Below are positions 47,711 to 59,625 of a stretch of 64,000 nt of DNA, piece by piece. Source of the stretch: Guyanagaster necrorhizus (Eukaryota; Basidiomycota; Agaricomycetes; Agaricales; Physalacriaceae); assembly GCF_019112545.1 (NCBI RefSeq), contig NW_025064888.1, positions 269,383 to 333,382 on the forward strand, read 5' to 3'. Under the pieces are notes generated by a model. The model was not told the DNA's origin and did no database searches. It saw only the letters and a list, made by a program, of their open reading frames with translations. How positions within the stretch are numbered: the stretch's first letter is position 1; the number at the start of each line of letters is the position of its first letter. The translations under genes and the position numbers were made by a program.

Positions 47711-48458
47711 TTAGTTATTTAATTTTGGGTTATTTCATAATTATTTAAATAATAGCCGCATGATAATACTATTCAAAGTAGTGTAATTGGCTGAAGTGCA
47801 TAACTGAAGTCAGTTTACTGAAAAAAAAAAAAATACCACAGAGGTGGACTAATATTATAACCTTCATGCTGACTATGTTTGGGCACTAAAGAGTAAACAG
47901 AAGAAGATGAGAGAAAAAAGATGAAAGCAAAAGAAAATACAATTAAATGCAGAAGTTAATGAGTGCTTGTAAAAAGACAGAGTTTTTATAAATATAAATT
48001 GTGAATGTATCCATAGACCAGCAATCTCAGAATTATATGGGCTAGGATACAATCCTTGGTATAGACTGGCTGACAAAGCCATGATAAGAAAAATATGTTT
48101 GCAGACATCTGATAAACCAGATATGTATGAGAATAGAACTATAGAAAGTGACCCAAAGAGCTGGATGAAAAGGAAAAGTTTGATCATAATAGTTAAGATA
48201 GTTGATAAAAATAAAGAAGAGGTTAATATTCAGATTATTGGAGGAGAGAATGATAATTTTATTGCTATCAAAGAATATATCAGCTTTGTAAGTAGATAAA
48301 ATGAAGGTATATGTATCAGAAAGAGCTATATCAAAAGGTGATAGGCCTATTTAGGAGATGGTAACTCCTTTTATTCTCTCTTTCTTTTTGTCACACTCTC
48401 TATCATACAGATCAAATGAGAGAGATATAAAAGGCATATAGTATTGGTATGCAGAAGC
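47711..48458 (+). other. AT-rich stretch with an orphan open frame (about 47980-48299)
   Basis: Strongly AT-rich DNA between the tRNA and LTR A, with a 13-base A run near 47820. A plus-strand frame is open for about 105 codons and ends at 48299; it contains IHRPAISELYGLGYNPWYRL and ADKAMIRKICLQTSDKP. Composition is protein-like in spite of the low GC. I do not recognise it. It could be the remnant of an older mobile element or of a gene fragment. The last 100 nt before 48459 (GGAGATGGTAACTCC, TGTCACACTCTC-like) may also be an old LTR edge. Confidence 0.3.
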
Positions 48459-48884
48459 TGTTATGATTTTTCTATTTTCTTTTATAATTAACTCCTATTT
48501 ATGCTTAGTCAGAGTACTAACACAAGTGCTTAAGACCATGGGACAAGGCTTAGTTATCACAACTAGCTGAGTCTATCACTGTCTTTCAATGTAACAGCAT
48601 AACTAATGATGCACAATCATCCTTTTGTATACAGTGATGATGCTTCAGAACAATGAACACAATGGATTCAGAAATATATAATAGGTAGTAGTATTATTAG
48701 CAGGACTTGTACAGTATTTAAGACAGCTTGCTCTTGCTGGAAACTTCAGCTTTGAGCTAAAGTTTATCTTTATACTATTCTACTCTCAAGCTGATTCACT
48801 TAGTCTTGTAACACACTGATCCAGAAGTGCAAGACAGCTTCTGTTTATCATGTGTTTCTGCTTATATAATACTTAGATCTAACA
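48459..48884 (+). repeat. 5' LTR of element A
   Basis: Starts TGTTATGATTTT and ends ATCTAACA, keeping TGTTA...TAACA ends. A TATTTAA box is at 48715 and the self-priming donor site AGCTTTGAGCTAA at 48748-48760. Related to LTRs B and D over most of its length, for example GCTTAGTCA near the start and CTGTTTATCATGTGTTT near the end. Confidence 0.82.
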
Positions 48885-48885
48885 A

Positions 48886-48898
48886 TTAGCTTGAAGCT
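48886..48898 (+). promoter_or_regulatory. Primer binding site of element A (self-priming type)
   Basis: TTAGCTTGAAGCT one base after the LTR. It is complementary to AGCTTTGAGCTAA at 48748-48760 except at two adjacent positions, both explained by loss of one CpG on each side. Confidence 0.6.
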
Positions 48899-51297
48899 TC
48901 TAGCTTCTCTTTTTCAAGTCCAATTATGCTAAAAAACTGAATGCCAGCTCTAAACTCTACTGATCTGAACTTTGATTGAGAGTTCTTTAAACTCTTAGCC
49001 TCTATTGTCAGAACTCTTTTAGATCTACTTGTGATCATCCAGCTGTGCCAGGGACATCACTCAATTACTGCTTGGACAATCTATTATTACTAAGAATTTT
49101 AGCATATCAGATATATTCTATGAAACATAATCCTTGATCTCCTCTTATATAATATTCTTAACTCTAGAAGAATGTCCTACCAGCCTCCAACCAGCCCTCT
49201 ATCAGAAGCTGGGCCTAGCAGTCTGTATCAGAGAGGCAATCAAGAAGAAGAAAGATATAAATATCTCTCTTGACTCAAATCAGAAAACTATTGGGTTGCA
49301 GGATTCTGAAACCTATAGTTTCTGATCTCCATCCCTAATCAAAAAAATGAAGACCTCTCAGAGGACTTTTTTCAGCAGTCTCTCTCTTCTGACTCTTTTA
49401 GTGTCTCTCAAATCTATAGAGTTGCTGACTGTGCTAGAGATTCTCTCAGTCTCACTCAGATGGCTTTAAGACTCTGTCTGACATTATCTAAAGAATAGTC
49501 TCACAGCCCCTCAATTCACAACTCTATCAGAACCAGTGCTAGAATGGAGCAGGCACTCTCAAATAGGCTTAATGAGGAGTGGCAGATCTAAAAAAATAGA
49601 AACAAAATTATACACTATCTATTCTCTACATAGGACCTCAATGTTCCCTTTAACTATAACCAAGCTCTCAGACAGGAGAAACAGAGATAACAAGATGCCT
49701 CTCTACAAGCCTGAAGTGAGCTTGAGGAGTGGATCATTGCTAGAAAGAGATGGGCTGTTGAAGCCACTGAGTATGATCAGTAGCATTGAGAAGAGCAGTG
49801 GAACATTGAGAGGGCTCAACTGGAAAGAGCAAACATCTTGAACTGGTACAGACTTTAACCAGAGGTCACATCAGTACTTGCACTAGTATAAGCTGATCGA
49901 TTTCTTTCAACTCCAATTTTTAGAGAATCCAGTACAACTGAATCTGACCCATAGACATCAGAGCACTAGGCCAATGCAGAAACTCTTACTACAGATGAAG
50001 CTCAAGCAAGAAGTGATAGAATCTCTTCTCTAGCTTAGGATGATGTCCCAAGAGCCTCCTCTTGTCCTCCAACTCTCCAGTATCTCCCTCTCTGACAAAC
50101 CTCTAGTATCAACACTACATTCAAGGATGATGAGTCTGTCCTTAGGCACTATGGACTATGAGTACCTAACAATACTCACATCTCTGCTCATGCTCTCTAA
50201 GGCTTTCTCAGGAGTTAAGTGGTCAGGCAACTCCTTAATAATAGGTACTGAAAAAATGTCTGCCTCTATTGTAAGAGAGTGGTAGTGGTGCAAGCAGCAG
50301 GAGGAAACTGGTATGACTCTGATATTAGAAGCCAGCTCACTTTCACCTACCTCAATGCATCTAACTTTTCAGGCCCCATTGCTGGGCCCAGCACCCAGCC
50401 AGAGCAGTGGGTCAGCAATGACGGTACAACTGTCAGATATAGAGGAGAGTTTCTTTGACCTGCCCACTAGTTCCCTCCTTGAGGAGAAAAGGGATGATGA
50501 GCCTGAGGATGATAAGGCAACTGAAAGCAGTGATCTGTCATGTGCCAAAGAAGAACATTTCTATGCACTGGTTGAAGATATGAATGAGGAAGCATTAGAG
50601 GAAAAAATTCAATGAGCAAGAACCAGAGAGTACTAGGAGTTGTACAAGAGAGAGGTAAACTTTCTATAGTGTGATACCAACTGGTTGGTGTCATAAATAG
50701 GACAATTATATTTGAATTCTGAATCTAATAAACAAACAGAGATTCTACAACATGTGGCAACAGACTATGCTGCCATATAATACAACAAGAATCATTTAGA
50801 AGACTAGATCAGCAGATCACTGGCATACCAAATGCTGTAACCCATACAACCAATACCTTGGTCACCTCCTATCACCCTGAAATGAGCTGTGTATATAGCC
50901 CCATCAATCTGGAGTACATTTTCATACTCTATCCTCTCTTTCCATTCTGTAGCAATCTGGCTGTCTAGGTCCTAACCTTAGTCAACCAATTCATCAAATT
51001 TGTATCAGAATCCCTGGATCAGCAGAGGAAGTAGAGTTTTAGAAGCATAGCCCTTATCTGATAAAGCCACTGGAAGTGGAAAAGAACCAATGTGGGATGA
51101 TCCTAAGATAGACTGATTGGGCTTCACTGTGTAAGATAGTGTTATTGTCTGAAAAGAAGCAGCCTCACAAAGAAGCTCTATTATGGATAATAATTTCCTT
51201 TATTTATTTCTCAGGCCACTAACTGAATGGTAATGCTCTCTATTTTTAGACTGGCCCAATCTTATAAGCATATTACTAATAGATGCTATTATACTGC

Positions 51298-51764
51298 TGT
51301 TATGATTTTTTCTTTTCTTCCTCTTTTTCAACTATGATACTCCTATTTATGCTTAGTCAAGGTGTCAAGAACAAGCACTTAAAAGCTGTGGAAAAAGCTT
51401 AGTCATCACAACAAGCCAACTTCACTATGGTTTTCCAATGTGACTGATGTCCAGCGATAAATGCACAATCAACCTTTTATGTATGGTAATGATGACCAAG
51501 GACAATGAGCACTCAGGACAGAGGTATACACAATAAGTATGTAGTATTAATAGCAAACCATATACAATATTTAAGGAGGGCTCACTCTCACTGGAAACCC
51601 CAGCTTCAAGCTAAAGTTTATAACCACTATTCTATCTTAAGTCAATCATTAACCTTATGACATATCGATATAAGCATACACCAGTGAACTCAGCTGATCC
51701 CTTGAAGTGTGAAGAGATATCTGTTTATCATATGTATTGGTTCATGTGATGCTTGGGCCTAACA
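51298..51764 (+). repeat. 5' LTR of element B
   Basis: Starts TGTTATGATTTTTT and ends GGGCCTAACA. TATTTAA box at 51568, priming donor AGCTTCAAGCTAA at 51602-51614, 34 nt further on. Confidence 0.83.
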
Positions 51765-51765
51765 A

Positions 51766-51778
51766 TTAGCTTGAAGCT
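51766..51778 (+). promoter_or_regulatory. Primer binding site of element B (self-priming type)
   Basis: TTAGCTTGAAGCT, the perfect 13-nt complement of LTR positions 51602-51614. Confidence 0.65.
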
Positions 51779-53848
51779 TTCTTGTTTCCCTTCTCAAGCT
51801 CAACTATGCTGAGAAGCTGAATGCTCCTCTCCAACAACAACAACCCTGACTTCGATCATGAGTTCTTTGAACTCCTCGCCTCTATTGTTGGAATATTGAT
51901 CAGACTACTAGTGATTATTCAGCTATGCCAAAGATGCCATTCTATTACTGCCTGGGCTCTCAGACATTATCAGGAGTTTCAGCATATTCAGACTATACTA
52001 TGAAATGTAATCTCTGATCTCTCTCTCTATGATATCTCAGAATCCCAAAGAACAACCTATCAGCCCCCAGAAGCCAGGTCTAGCAGCTCACATCAAGGGG
52101 ATGGTCAAGAAGAAACAAGAGAACAGCGCTTCTCTCGACTTGGAAACCAGCACTCTCATGTCTCAGGAGGACATGGAATCTTTATACCAGATGCAGTCCT
52201 TTATGGTGAAGACCAGGACCTTTTGGAGGACTTTTTTAAACAGTCTCCCTCCTCTGATCTCTCTTCTGCCTCCTACACTCATAGGATTGCCGACCATGCC
52301 TGAGACTCTCTCGATGCCCCTCAGATGGCTTGACAATTCTGACTCCCAACTTCTTGAAGCCAGCCTCACAGCTCCCAGCCTTAGATCAGAACCAGTTTAA
52401 GGGTGGGAAGGATCCTCTAGAACAATGAAGAGCAATAACAACAGGTATAAAAAAAAACCATCTATCACTACTTCTCCATCTGGGACTTCACTGTTCCCTT
52501 CAACTATGATGAAGCTATCAGATAAGAGGAGCATAGACAGTGCAGTGAGCCACAGCCAGTATGTGATGAACCTAAGGACTGACATACAGAGGAGGAGTTG
52601 CAGGGAAGGGCAGCCATCAAGCATGATAAGCAGAATCGAGACTGCTAGTGAGAAGTGGAGGAAGATCAGCTAGCCAGAGCTAATATCTCCAACTGGTATA
52701 GACTCCACCCAGAGGTTGCCAGTGTACTCACACTTATATGAGTGGATCTCTCCCTCTCTTCCTCTATCTTCAGAGAGCCCAGCACATCCTGAAGCAGAAC
52801 TCCTGAGTATTGGGCCAATGGTACTTAGACTAGGAGGACCCACCATCCTCCAACCCCTCAATATCTCTCCTCTCAATGAACCTCCAGCACCAACTCCACC
52901 TTTGGAAGTGACAAGTCCATTCTTGGCCACTACAGACTTTGAACTCCTGGAAATGCCCACATTCCCACCTGTGTGCTTCAAAGATTTCTTGGAAGTCAGG
53001 TTGTCAGACAACTTATCAACAATGACTACTGACAAAATGTCTGTCTTTATCATGAGTGAGTGGAGGCAGCACAAGCAACTGGCAGCAATTGACACAATTC
53101 CAAGATCAGTAGTCAGCCTTCTGCCACCTATGACAATACACCAGGTCCTACAGCTGCTAGACTGAGCACCAAGTCAAGGCAGCATGATGATGGTACACTC
53201 AGGAGAGGTGGAGAGTTTCTACAATCTGCCTGCCACTTCTCTCCTTGAGGAGGAAGGGGACAACAAGAGAACAGAGAAAGAGGAAACTGAGAGCAGTGAA
53301 CAACCATGACCAGAGAGAGTCCTCAGCTATGGACTACTCAAGTCGACAGATAGAGAAGAACTGGAGTTGGAAATAAAAAAGATGAGAACATGAGAGTACC
53401 AGAAGTATTACCTGCATGGAGTAAACTTTTTATGGCATGATGCTACTTAGGTAGCATTGCAGCTAGAATAATTATATCTGAAATCTACAACTGATAAAAG
53501 AACAGAAATCCTAAGGTATGCAGCAACTGACTATGCTGTGACCCAATATAATCACTGACACCCTGAAGACCAAGTCTAAAAACTGCTGGCATATCAAATG
53601 CCAGTTTCCATATAACCTATGCTGTGATCTCCAGCCATAACCCCAAAATGAGCCATATACACAGCCTCATTGGTCTGAAGCATCTTTTCATACTCAGCCC
53701 CTTCGGCCTGATCAATGGCAATCTGGCTATCCTAAACACAATTATTGCTGAAGGAAAGGCTCATCAGCTATTGAAATCTCTGGACCAGCAAAAGGAGTAG
53801 ACTTCTTGGAGCACAGCCTCCATCTGATAAAGCTACAGAGAGCAACAC

Positions 53849-54373
53849 TGTTATGATTTTTCTTATTTTCTTTCTATTTTTCTTTCTTTTCCCTCAGAAA
53901 TAACCCCTATTTTTGCTTAGTCAGGGTGCTTAGGCCAGTGCTTATGATCATGGGAATGCTTAGCTCAGCAGCCCAGTCAGTCATTCTCCTATTGCACTGC
54001 TGTGTGCTGTGAAGAGAGAGACAATGCTCCTTTTGTCCCCAAATTGCAGTGCATGACTACAGCTCTGCAGCAAGACAACAGCCTTTGTGGAGAGCCTGGC
54101 AATGGTAGGGGGAATAGCTCTACAGCAGACAATATCTTTTGTGAACAGTTATTTATAGCAAGATAACAGAACAGTATTTAAGTAGCTTAGTTCTCACTGT
54201 AATATCCCAGTCTCGAACTAAAGTTTTACTTTACCATCTTATCTCGAGCAAACTGCCATGCCTTGACAATACAATGCTAGTCACACACCAGTGAACTCCG
54301 ATAGTCTAACCCGAAGTGCGAGGTTCTATCAGTTTATCATGTGTTTCTAGTCACGTGGAATTTAGGCTTAACA
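53849..54373 (+). repeat. 5' LTR of element C
   Basis: 525 nt, TGTTATGATTTTTC to GGCTTAACA. The upstream half differs from LTRs B and D, marking a subfamily, while the end is shared. TATTTAA box at 54175, priming donor AGTCTCGAACTAA at 54209-54221, 34 nt downstream. Confidence 0.83.
54300..54330 (+). promoter_or_regulatory. U5 hairpin of LTR C
   Basis: GATAG pairs with CTATC and AACC with GGTT around the loop CGAAGTGCGA, with a three-base bulge. Same position and loop as in LTR D but different stem bases. Confidence 0.55.
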
Positions 54374-54374
54374 A

Positions 54375-54387
54375 TTAGTTCGAGACT
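54375..54387 (+). promoter_or_regulatory. Primer binding site of element C (self-priming type)
   Basis: TTAGTTCGAGACT, the perfect complement of 54209-54221. It differs from the site of D at three bases, and the LTR partner carries the three matching changes. Confidence 0.72.
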
Positions 54388-54429
54388 TCTCGCTTCCTTT
54401 TCTCAAGCCTATTTGTGCTAAGAAACTGA

Positions 54430-54663
54430 ATGCCCCCTGCTCTAAATCTGTCTGATCCAAACTTTACACACAAATTCTTCGAACTTCTAGCTTCTATCAT
54501 TGGAACCTTGATCGGTTTGTTGGTGATCATACAGCTGTGCTGTGGACACCAATCTATTACCGCCTGGGCCATTCGACACTATCAAGAATTTCAGCGCATC
54601 TGCATAATCCTCCAAAATGTCACACCAGACCTCCCCCTCCATGACATCCCTCCCTCTGTCTGA
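54430..54663 (+). pseudogene. First ORF of element C, N-terminal part with hydrophobic helix
   Basis: MPPALNLSDPNFTHKFFELL opens it, followed by the hydrophobic ASIIGTLIGLLVIIQLC and then ITAWAIRHYQEFQRI. The frame stops at 54661. The same N-terminus is found in A, B and D. Further matching blocks of this ORF reappear at 55089-55589 after a frame change (DRPIASLFLCPCFYRNFRRY). The function is unknown. Confidence 0.55.
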
Positions 54664-57437
54664 AACTCCATCTGACACCCCGAAGAAACAGAAGATGAGC
54701 CTGGGCACTCGACTGAAGAACGTTCTAGGGAAGAAGAGGAGCAGCAGCAGAGACATGAGTATCTCCCAAGACCCCTGTCGGCAATTGTCTGAGACCCTGG
54801 AAACCCTTGGGCTACAGGATTTCGATGAACCCGACCTAACACCCCCATCCCCTCTGCTGAGTGCAGCATCTCTGCATCAAGAACAACTGTCGCCCAGTCT
54901 GGAATTGGGCACTGAGCTAGAGACTCTCTGAATGCTGTTCGGATGGCTCCAGGCACCAGTCCTGACACCCCTCATCAACAAGGAGTAGCGGGAGAGGAAC
55001 AAGGGTCAGTAGTCCCGACCCTTTCTTCGATGACACCAACAGGAACAAGGTCTAGTACTGGCAAGCAGCATCAAGAGCTGCCAGTAGATTGGAACGAGGA
55101 GAGGCAACCTGCCTACCAAGGAGTGGTCCAGTGATATCAAACCCAATATGGCCAACCCTCCACTCTCTTGCCAACTACCTCGATACCACAGTCAGCACTC
55201 CCGACTCTCTGTTCTGGAAACTGGCCACTCCTGTCAGTGAGCCTGACCTCTGGACCAGACCAGCCAGGACCATCCATGCTGATGACTACTACCATGGGGA
55301 GCTGGCACTCCTCGATGACGACTGCCTGTTATCATACAGGACCGACACCATCACCGAAACTGACAATATCCCCATCTGGGGAGATGGGATATCGCCAGCC
55401 CTCGGATCTATCGGGGGCAATGATGAACATATTGACCCTACTGAGGACCTCAAAAGAGTCCTCGACAGGCCAATCGCCTCCCTCTTCCTTTGCCCCTGCT
55501 TCTACAGAAACTTCCGCCGGTATCGCCGAGCAGTGGCGCCGACAGCAGAGGAAGAAGAAGAACAGCCCGACCAGGAGCTTACTCCTTGACCCGGACCCGA
55601 TGATGCCAAGTCAAGCACTCAGCCTCAGCTTACCTGCCCTGGAAACCTTTGGCCCGCAAGGCAGTTCCCTCCTCGAGGGGACCACCAACAAGGGGGCCAA
55701 AGAGGACGACAAGGCTGAGGAGGAGGACCAAGGGGGCTGAGCAGTGAACCCCATCCTTGAATGAGGAAGTATCGTCAGCATCACCATGCACCAAGAACAG
55801 GAGAAGAAGTGATGAGAACGAGAGGTGTGGGAGGAGGAATTCATTCGGCTGTATCAAGAACAGGTAGCCGAATTGTGGAGGGACGATCTTTGGTTAAAAT
55901 CGTCTCTAGGATGAAGGTACACCGCTGCTGATCCTATTGAACGGGAAGAGATTTTACAGTATGCCATGACTGAGCAGCTATTTTTAATTTCAATCAGTGG
56001 TTCTTACATTATCAGATGATGGCGATGCCACCATATCGATTAAGATTTGGAAAGCAACAGGCACCAATGCCGTGGACCCCAAGTGTCATGCTGTCCAAAA
56101 CAGCAAATATGGCATCGTCAATCCAAATGGTGACATCAAGATACTCGCTCACCATGTCAGCCGTCTGCAGTACGGCATCTTGGCTGATCCGATCTTACAT
56201 GCAGCCGAGAGTTTATCACCCAAATCCCTGGACTGGTACAGAGAGCCGATTACTAGGAGGACAGCCACCTTCTGATGAGGCATCTGGGTCAGCACCGGCC
56301 AACGAAAAGAAGGATGATCCCGAGGCAATGGCACAAGGGTGGACCATCAAAGATGGAAGAATCGTCAAGAAAGAAGGCCCACTGATGCCAAGAAGCCTCA
56401 TCACTGATGACAGATCCCTACACTCCTTTCCAGAGCCACCAACGGATTGGGCCAGTCCTCCTGGGGGGGAACTCCCGAATCTGATGTCGCCTCTTGATCC
56501 GAAGGCACATATACTAAATGTCAGACCGACACTAGGGCGGGACCCTCTTCCTTTTAAAGGGGTGTCAGACGATATTGACTGCTTTCTCATGGACTGTGAC
56601 TAATATTTCCAAGTTTTCACCTCATACTTCCTTTACGACATATACAAGGTGAACTATGCTACCACCTACTTTGAAGACAAGGCAAAAGTATGGTGAGTAC
56701 TACTGGCCCCTAACTTCTGGTCGACCACCCAGCAACACAGTCGGTACCCCGCTTGAGTGGTACTGAAACAGATGATCCACGACAAGTTCATGGATCCAGC
56801 AGTTCAGGAGGTCCACAAGTCGAAGATGAAGGAATACAGGATGGGTGACAAAGTGGCATCTGATTACTTTGATGAATTAGAATGACTCAGGAAGCTCACC
56901 GGAATCCAGAAAGACATAGCTGACTCGGGATGAATGGTTGAGTACATGAAGTAGAGAGTACCGCCTCATTACCTCAAGACCATCTTGGATCTCAGCCATA
57001 GCGTGCCGGTTGGCTACAATGACTGGAAGTTCCGAATCATCCTAATGTGGCAGGAATGACAATGGCAGAAGGTAGAAGCAATGAACCTGTGGGACCAGCA
57101 CAGGTACCAGAGACAGGGCTCGAAGCCCTCCACCTCCCATGTGACCATGTCTGCCAGGCCTGGCAGCTCAGCCCCAACTTCCAAGAACGATGGGAAGCAA
57201 ACTGGTAAGGGTCCAAGTACCAGAACGAGCAAGCAAATCGATGTGGACCCCCTCAAGAAGGAGGGGAAGTGCTTCAATTGTGGCCAACCAGGCCACATAG
57301 CGTGGAACTGCCTAGAGAAAAAGAACAAACACACGTGGAAGGACATCAGGGCACAGATTGCAGAGCTAACAAAGGAAGCTCAAGACCTCAGGGACGATGA
57401 CAAATCTGAGGAGGTAAAAGACGGGGCTGAGCAGTAG
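54617..57437 (+). pseudogene. Gag of element C, broken by stops
   Basis: Starts inside the first ORF in the +1 frame (MSHQTSPSMTS, then the basic TRLKNVLGKKRSSS). Open stretches are 54617-54931, 55168-55740, 56016-56603 (ending FKGVSDDIDCFLMDCD) and 57081-57437. The last carries CFNCGQPGHIAWNC, a CCHC zinc knuckle that binds RNA, and ends EEVKDGAEQ. Between them the matching capsid sequence is present with stops such as TGA for CGA and TAG for CAG. Confidence 0.75.
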
Positions 57438-57463
57438 GCGATTCAACTGTCTCGGCCAAAGAA

Positions 57464-59242
57464 ATGAGCAACAGGTCACAATCTGCTGGACAGACTGACA
57501 TTTTATCTTCTTTAGTATTACCATCTATGTCTAAATTATGCGTGCATTCGAATATACCCAACTCTGTTACTCAGAATCCAGAATCGCCTAAGGAATCGAT
57601 CTCAGCAACTCAAGTGCCGACGAAGGGCCAAAGAAGGGCAGAGAGCCCTAATAAAGGTACGTCATCACTTAAAGATCATCAAGCTAAAAATATGAAACAG
57701 ACTCAATCGCCTTCAGGCCGAACAAGAGCAGGGAGCCCCACCACTTGGCTCAAGCCATTTGATACTGAATGGACTTAGCAGGCGATCAAAGATGCCAAGG
57801 ATGAAGCAGTGGCAAAGGCCGTACTCAAGAATTGGGTACACAAGACCCGCGCCGAGGAAGTGATCGATGACATGATCACAGAAATGTGAGAAGCAGAAAG
57901 GTGCCAGGCCTTGGAATGGCTTGACGAATTGCATGGACCATGAAAGTTCATTCGATGAACTAAGTCCTCTGGACAAGACCTGATAACCAAAGCACAGATC
58001 GAGATCTTAACATCTTGATCCACCCATACAGTCACTGCCCTGATCGACAGCGGCTGTATGGGAAGTTCCATTAATCGAGCTTTCATCACCAAGCATCAAC
58101 TACCTACCCAGACAACAGCAGCCCCAATTCTGGTCTATAATGCAGATGGAACAAAGAATCAAGCCAGGTTGATCACCGAATATGTTGAACTCAGACTCAC
58201 TATCAGCGATCACTCAGAATGACTTGACCTAGCCATAACCGATCTAGGAATCAGGGAGGTATTCCTTGATCACGATTGGTTAATCAGACACAATCCATTG
58301 ATTAATTGGAAAACCAGATGCATCATTTTCGCTCGATGTCATTGCTGGAAAATTCCATTCGAATTACCGGATGAAGATCCGGAGGATTGATGGGATGAAG
58401 AAATGGAAGATGGCGAATCAATACTTGCCATCGATCTCCAAAGGGCCATTAGCATTCGCACAATGCACCATGCTAATGACCTGGCAGCAAAGGCTAATGC
58501 TGGAAAGGAGGAAAAAACATTTGAAGAAATAGTACCCACATGGGCATGCGACTACCGGGATTTATTTGAAAAGGAAAGTTTCGATGAACTACCCGATGCA
58601 AAACCCTGGGACCATGCAATCAAACTGACTCCTAACGCCAATGCCAACCTAGATTGCAAGTGCTACCCACTTAGCAATAACAAACAACAGGAACTTGACA
58701 AGTTCTTAGAAGAGAACTTATCCAGTGAGAGAATCTGGCCATCAAAATCACCAATGGCATCACCTTTCTTCTTCATCAAAAAGAAGGACGGGAAACTCCG
58801 ACCAGTACAAGATTACCAAAAGCTAAATGAAATGACAATCAAGAACCAGTACTCACTCCCTTTAATTGCAGAACTAATGGACAAGCTCCAAGGTGCAAAA
58901 TATTACACCAAACTCAATGTCTGCTGGGGATACAATAATGTACGGATCAAAGAAGGTGATGAATGGAAAGCCACTTTTCGAACCAACCATGGTTTGTTCG
59001 AACTGACGGTAATGTTTTTTGGACTCACCAATTCACTGGCTACGTTCCAGTAGATGATGAACGACATCTTCAAAGATCTCATCACCACTGGAAAGGTCAC
59101 AATCTATTTAGATGATATACTCATCATGACCAAGACCAAGAAGGAACATCAGCTGATAGTACAGCAAGTACTATCACAAATGCAGAAACACTGACTGTTT
59201 CTCAAAGCTGAAAAATGTGAGTTCAAGGTACTAGAAACAGAG
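57464..59242 (+). pseudogene. Pol fragment of element C (protease and reverse transcriptase)
   Basis: The linker WLKPFDTEWT leads to the protease core ALIDSGCMGSSINRAF and FLDHDWLIRHNPLINWKT. The RT starts near 58560 with DYRDLFEKESFDELPDAKPW and continues through SPFFFIKKKDGKLRPVQDYQ, LNVCWGYNNVRIKEGDEWK (Asn-Val-Cys-Trp replaces the usual LD.xGYHQI form) and TIYLDDILIMTK. The long open part is 58403-59053. In-frame stops follow FQ at 59051 and after MQKH. Truncated at 59242 by the next element. Confidence 0.82.
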
Positions 59243-59468
59243 TGTTACGATTTTACCTTTTTTCGCTCTTCTTTTTCTTTATTTATGCTTAGTCATAGCA
59301 CGGGACCGCGGGAAGGGCTTAGTAAGCACAACTGGGCCGCCTAGATACAACAACGCTCGACGATGCACAATGACCCTATTATGTGCAACAACGATGCTCA
59401 AGGACAACGAGCACCATGGACACAAGTCGATACAATAAGTAGTCATATTCTTAGCACCACCTGTATAG

Positions 59469-59515
59469 TATTTAAGACCGACAGCTCTTGCTGGTATACC
59501 CCAGCTTCGAGCTAA
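59469..59515 (+). promoter_or_regulatory. LTR D promoter and putative RNA 5' end
   Basis: TATTTAA at 59469 lies 34 nt before AGCTTCGAGCTAA (59503-59515). The spacing is 34 in B, C and D and 33 in A. A transcript starting at 59503 would begin with exactly the segment that pairs with the priming site. Confidence 0.6.
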
Positions 59516-59592
59516 AGTTTATACACACCATTCTACCTCGAGTCTACTTCTGACCTTGAGTCACTCCGCACGAAGACACATATAAGTGAACT

Positions 59593-59625
59593 CAGGTGAT
59601 TCCTCGAAGTGCGAAGGAACACCTG
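59593..59625 (+). promoter_or_regulatory. U5 hairpin of LTR D
   Basis: CAGGTG(A)TTCCT pairs with AGGAACACCTG around the loop CGAAGTGCGA, with one bulged A. The hairpin precedes the conserved GTTTATCA near the LTR end. Confidence 0.6.

Larger units (their letters stand above)
48459..51297 (+). mobile_element. Element A: oldest, decayed Ty3/Gypsy-type LTR retrotransposon, 5' part
   Basis: 5' LTR 48459-48884 followed by an internal region that matches element D from its first ORF to about the end of the first third of Gag (D position about 62040), where the LTR of element B interrupts it. The first ORF begins at ATG 48941 and still reads SIVRTLLDLLVIIQLCQG despite stops. Further matches to D include VPFNYNQALRQ and HYGL*VPNNTHIS. 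The element is AT-rich with many TAG, TGA and TAA codons. It has no intact gene. Same orientation as B, C and D. Confidence 0.85.
51298..53848 (+). mobile_element. Element B: decayed LTR retrotransposon, 5' part, inserted in element A
   Basis: 5' LTR 51298-51764, then the first ORF from ATG 51830 (EFFELLASIVGILIRLLVII in its hydrophobic part) and the Gag start at ATG 52029 in the +1 frame, with QKPGLAAHIKGMVKKKQ. A block VPFNYDEAIR matches D. The element is broken by stops and indels and is cut off at 53848 by LTR C, at a point matching D position about 61830. AT-rich but less decayed than A. Confidence 0.85.
53849..59242 (+). mobile_element. Element C: Ty3/Gypsy-type LTR retrotransposon, 5' LTR to reverse transcriptase, inserted in element B
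   Basis: 5' LTR 53849-54373. The first ORF starts at ATG 54430, Gag at ATG 54617, a zinc knuckle at about 57274 (CFNCGQPGHIAWNC), an aspartic protease region with ALIDSGCMGSS near 58035, and a reverse transcriptase from about 58560 including KKKDGKLRPVQDYQKLN and the catalytic IYLDDIL near 59105. It is interrupted at 59242 by LTR D inside the RT, after CEFKVLETE. Stops are scattered but long segments stay open, so it is younger than A and B. Its remaining 3' part should lie beyond the right edge if the nesting is simple. Gag and Pol are in different frames, Pol being -1 relative to Gag. Confidence 0.9.

Noticed and set aside
51298..51764. LTR B as the 3' LTR of element A
   Set aside because: It is followed by its own priming site and first ORF, and element A at that point has reached only part of Gag.
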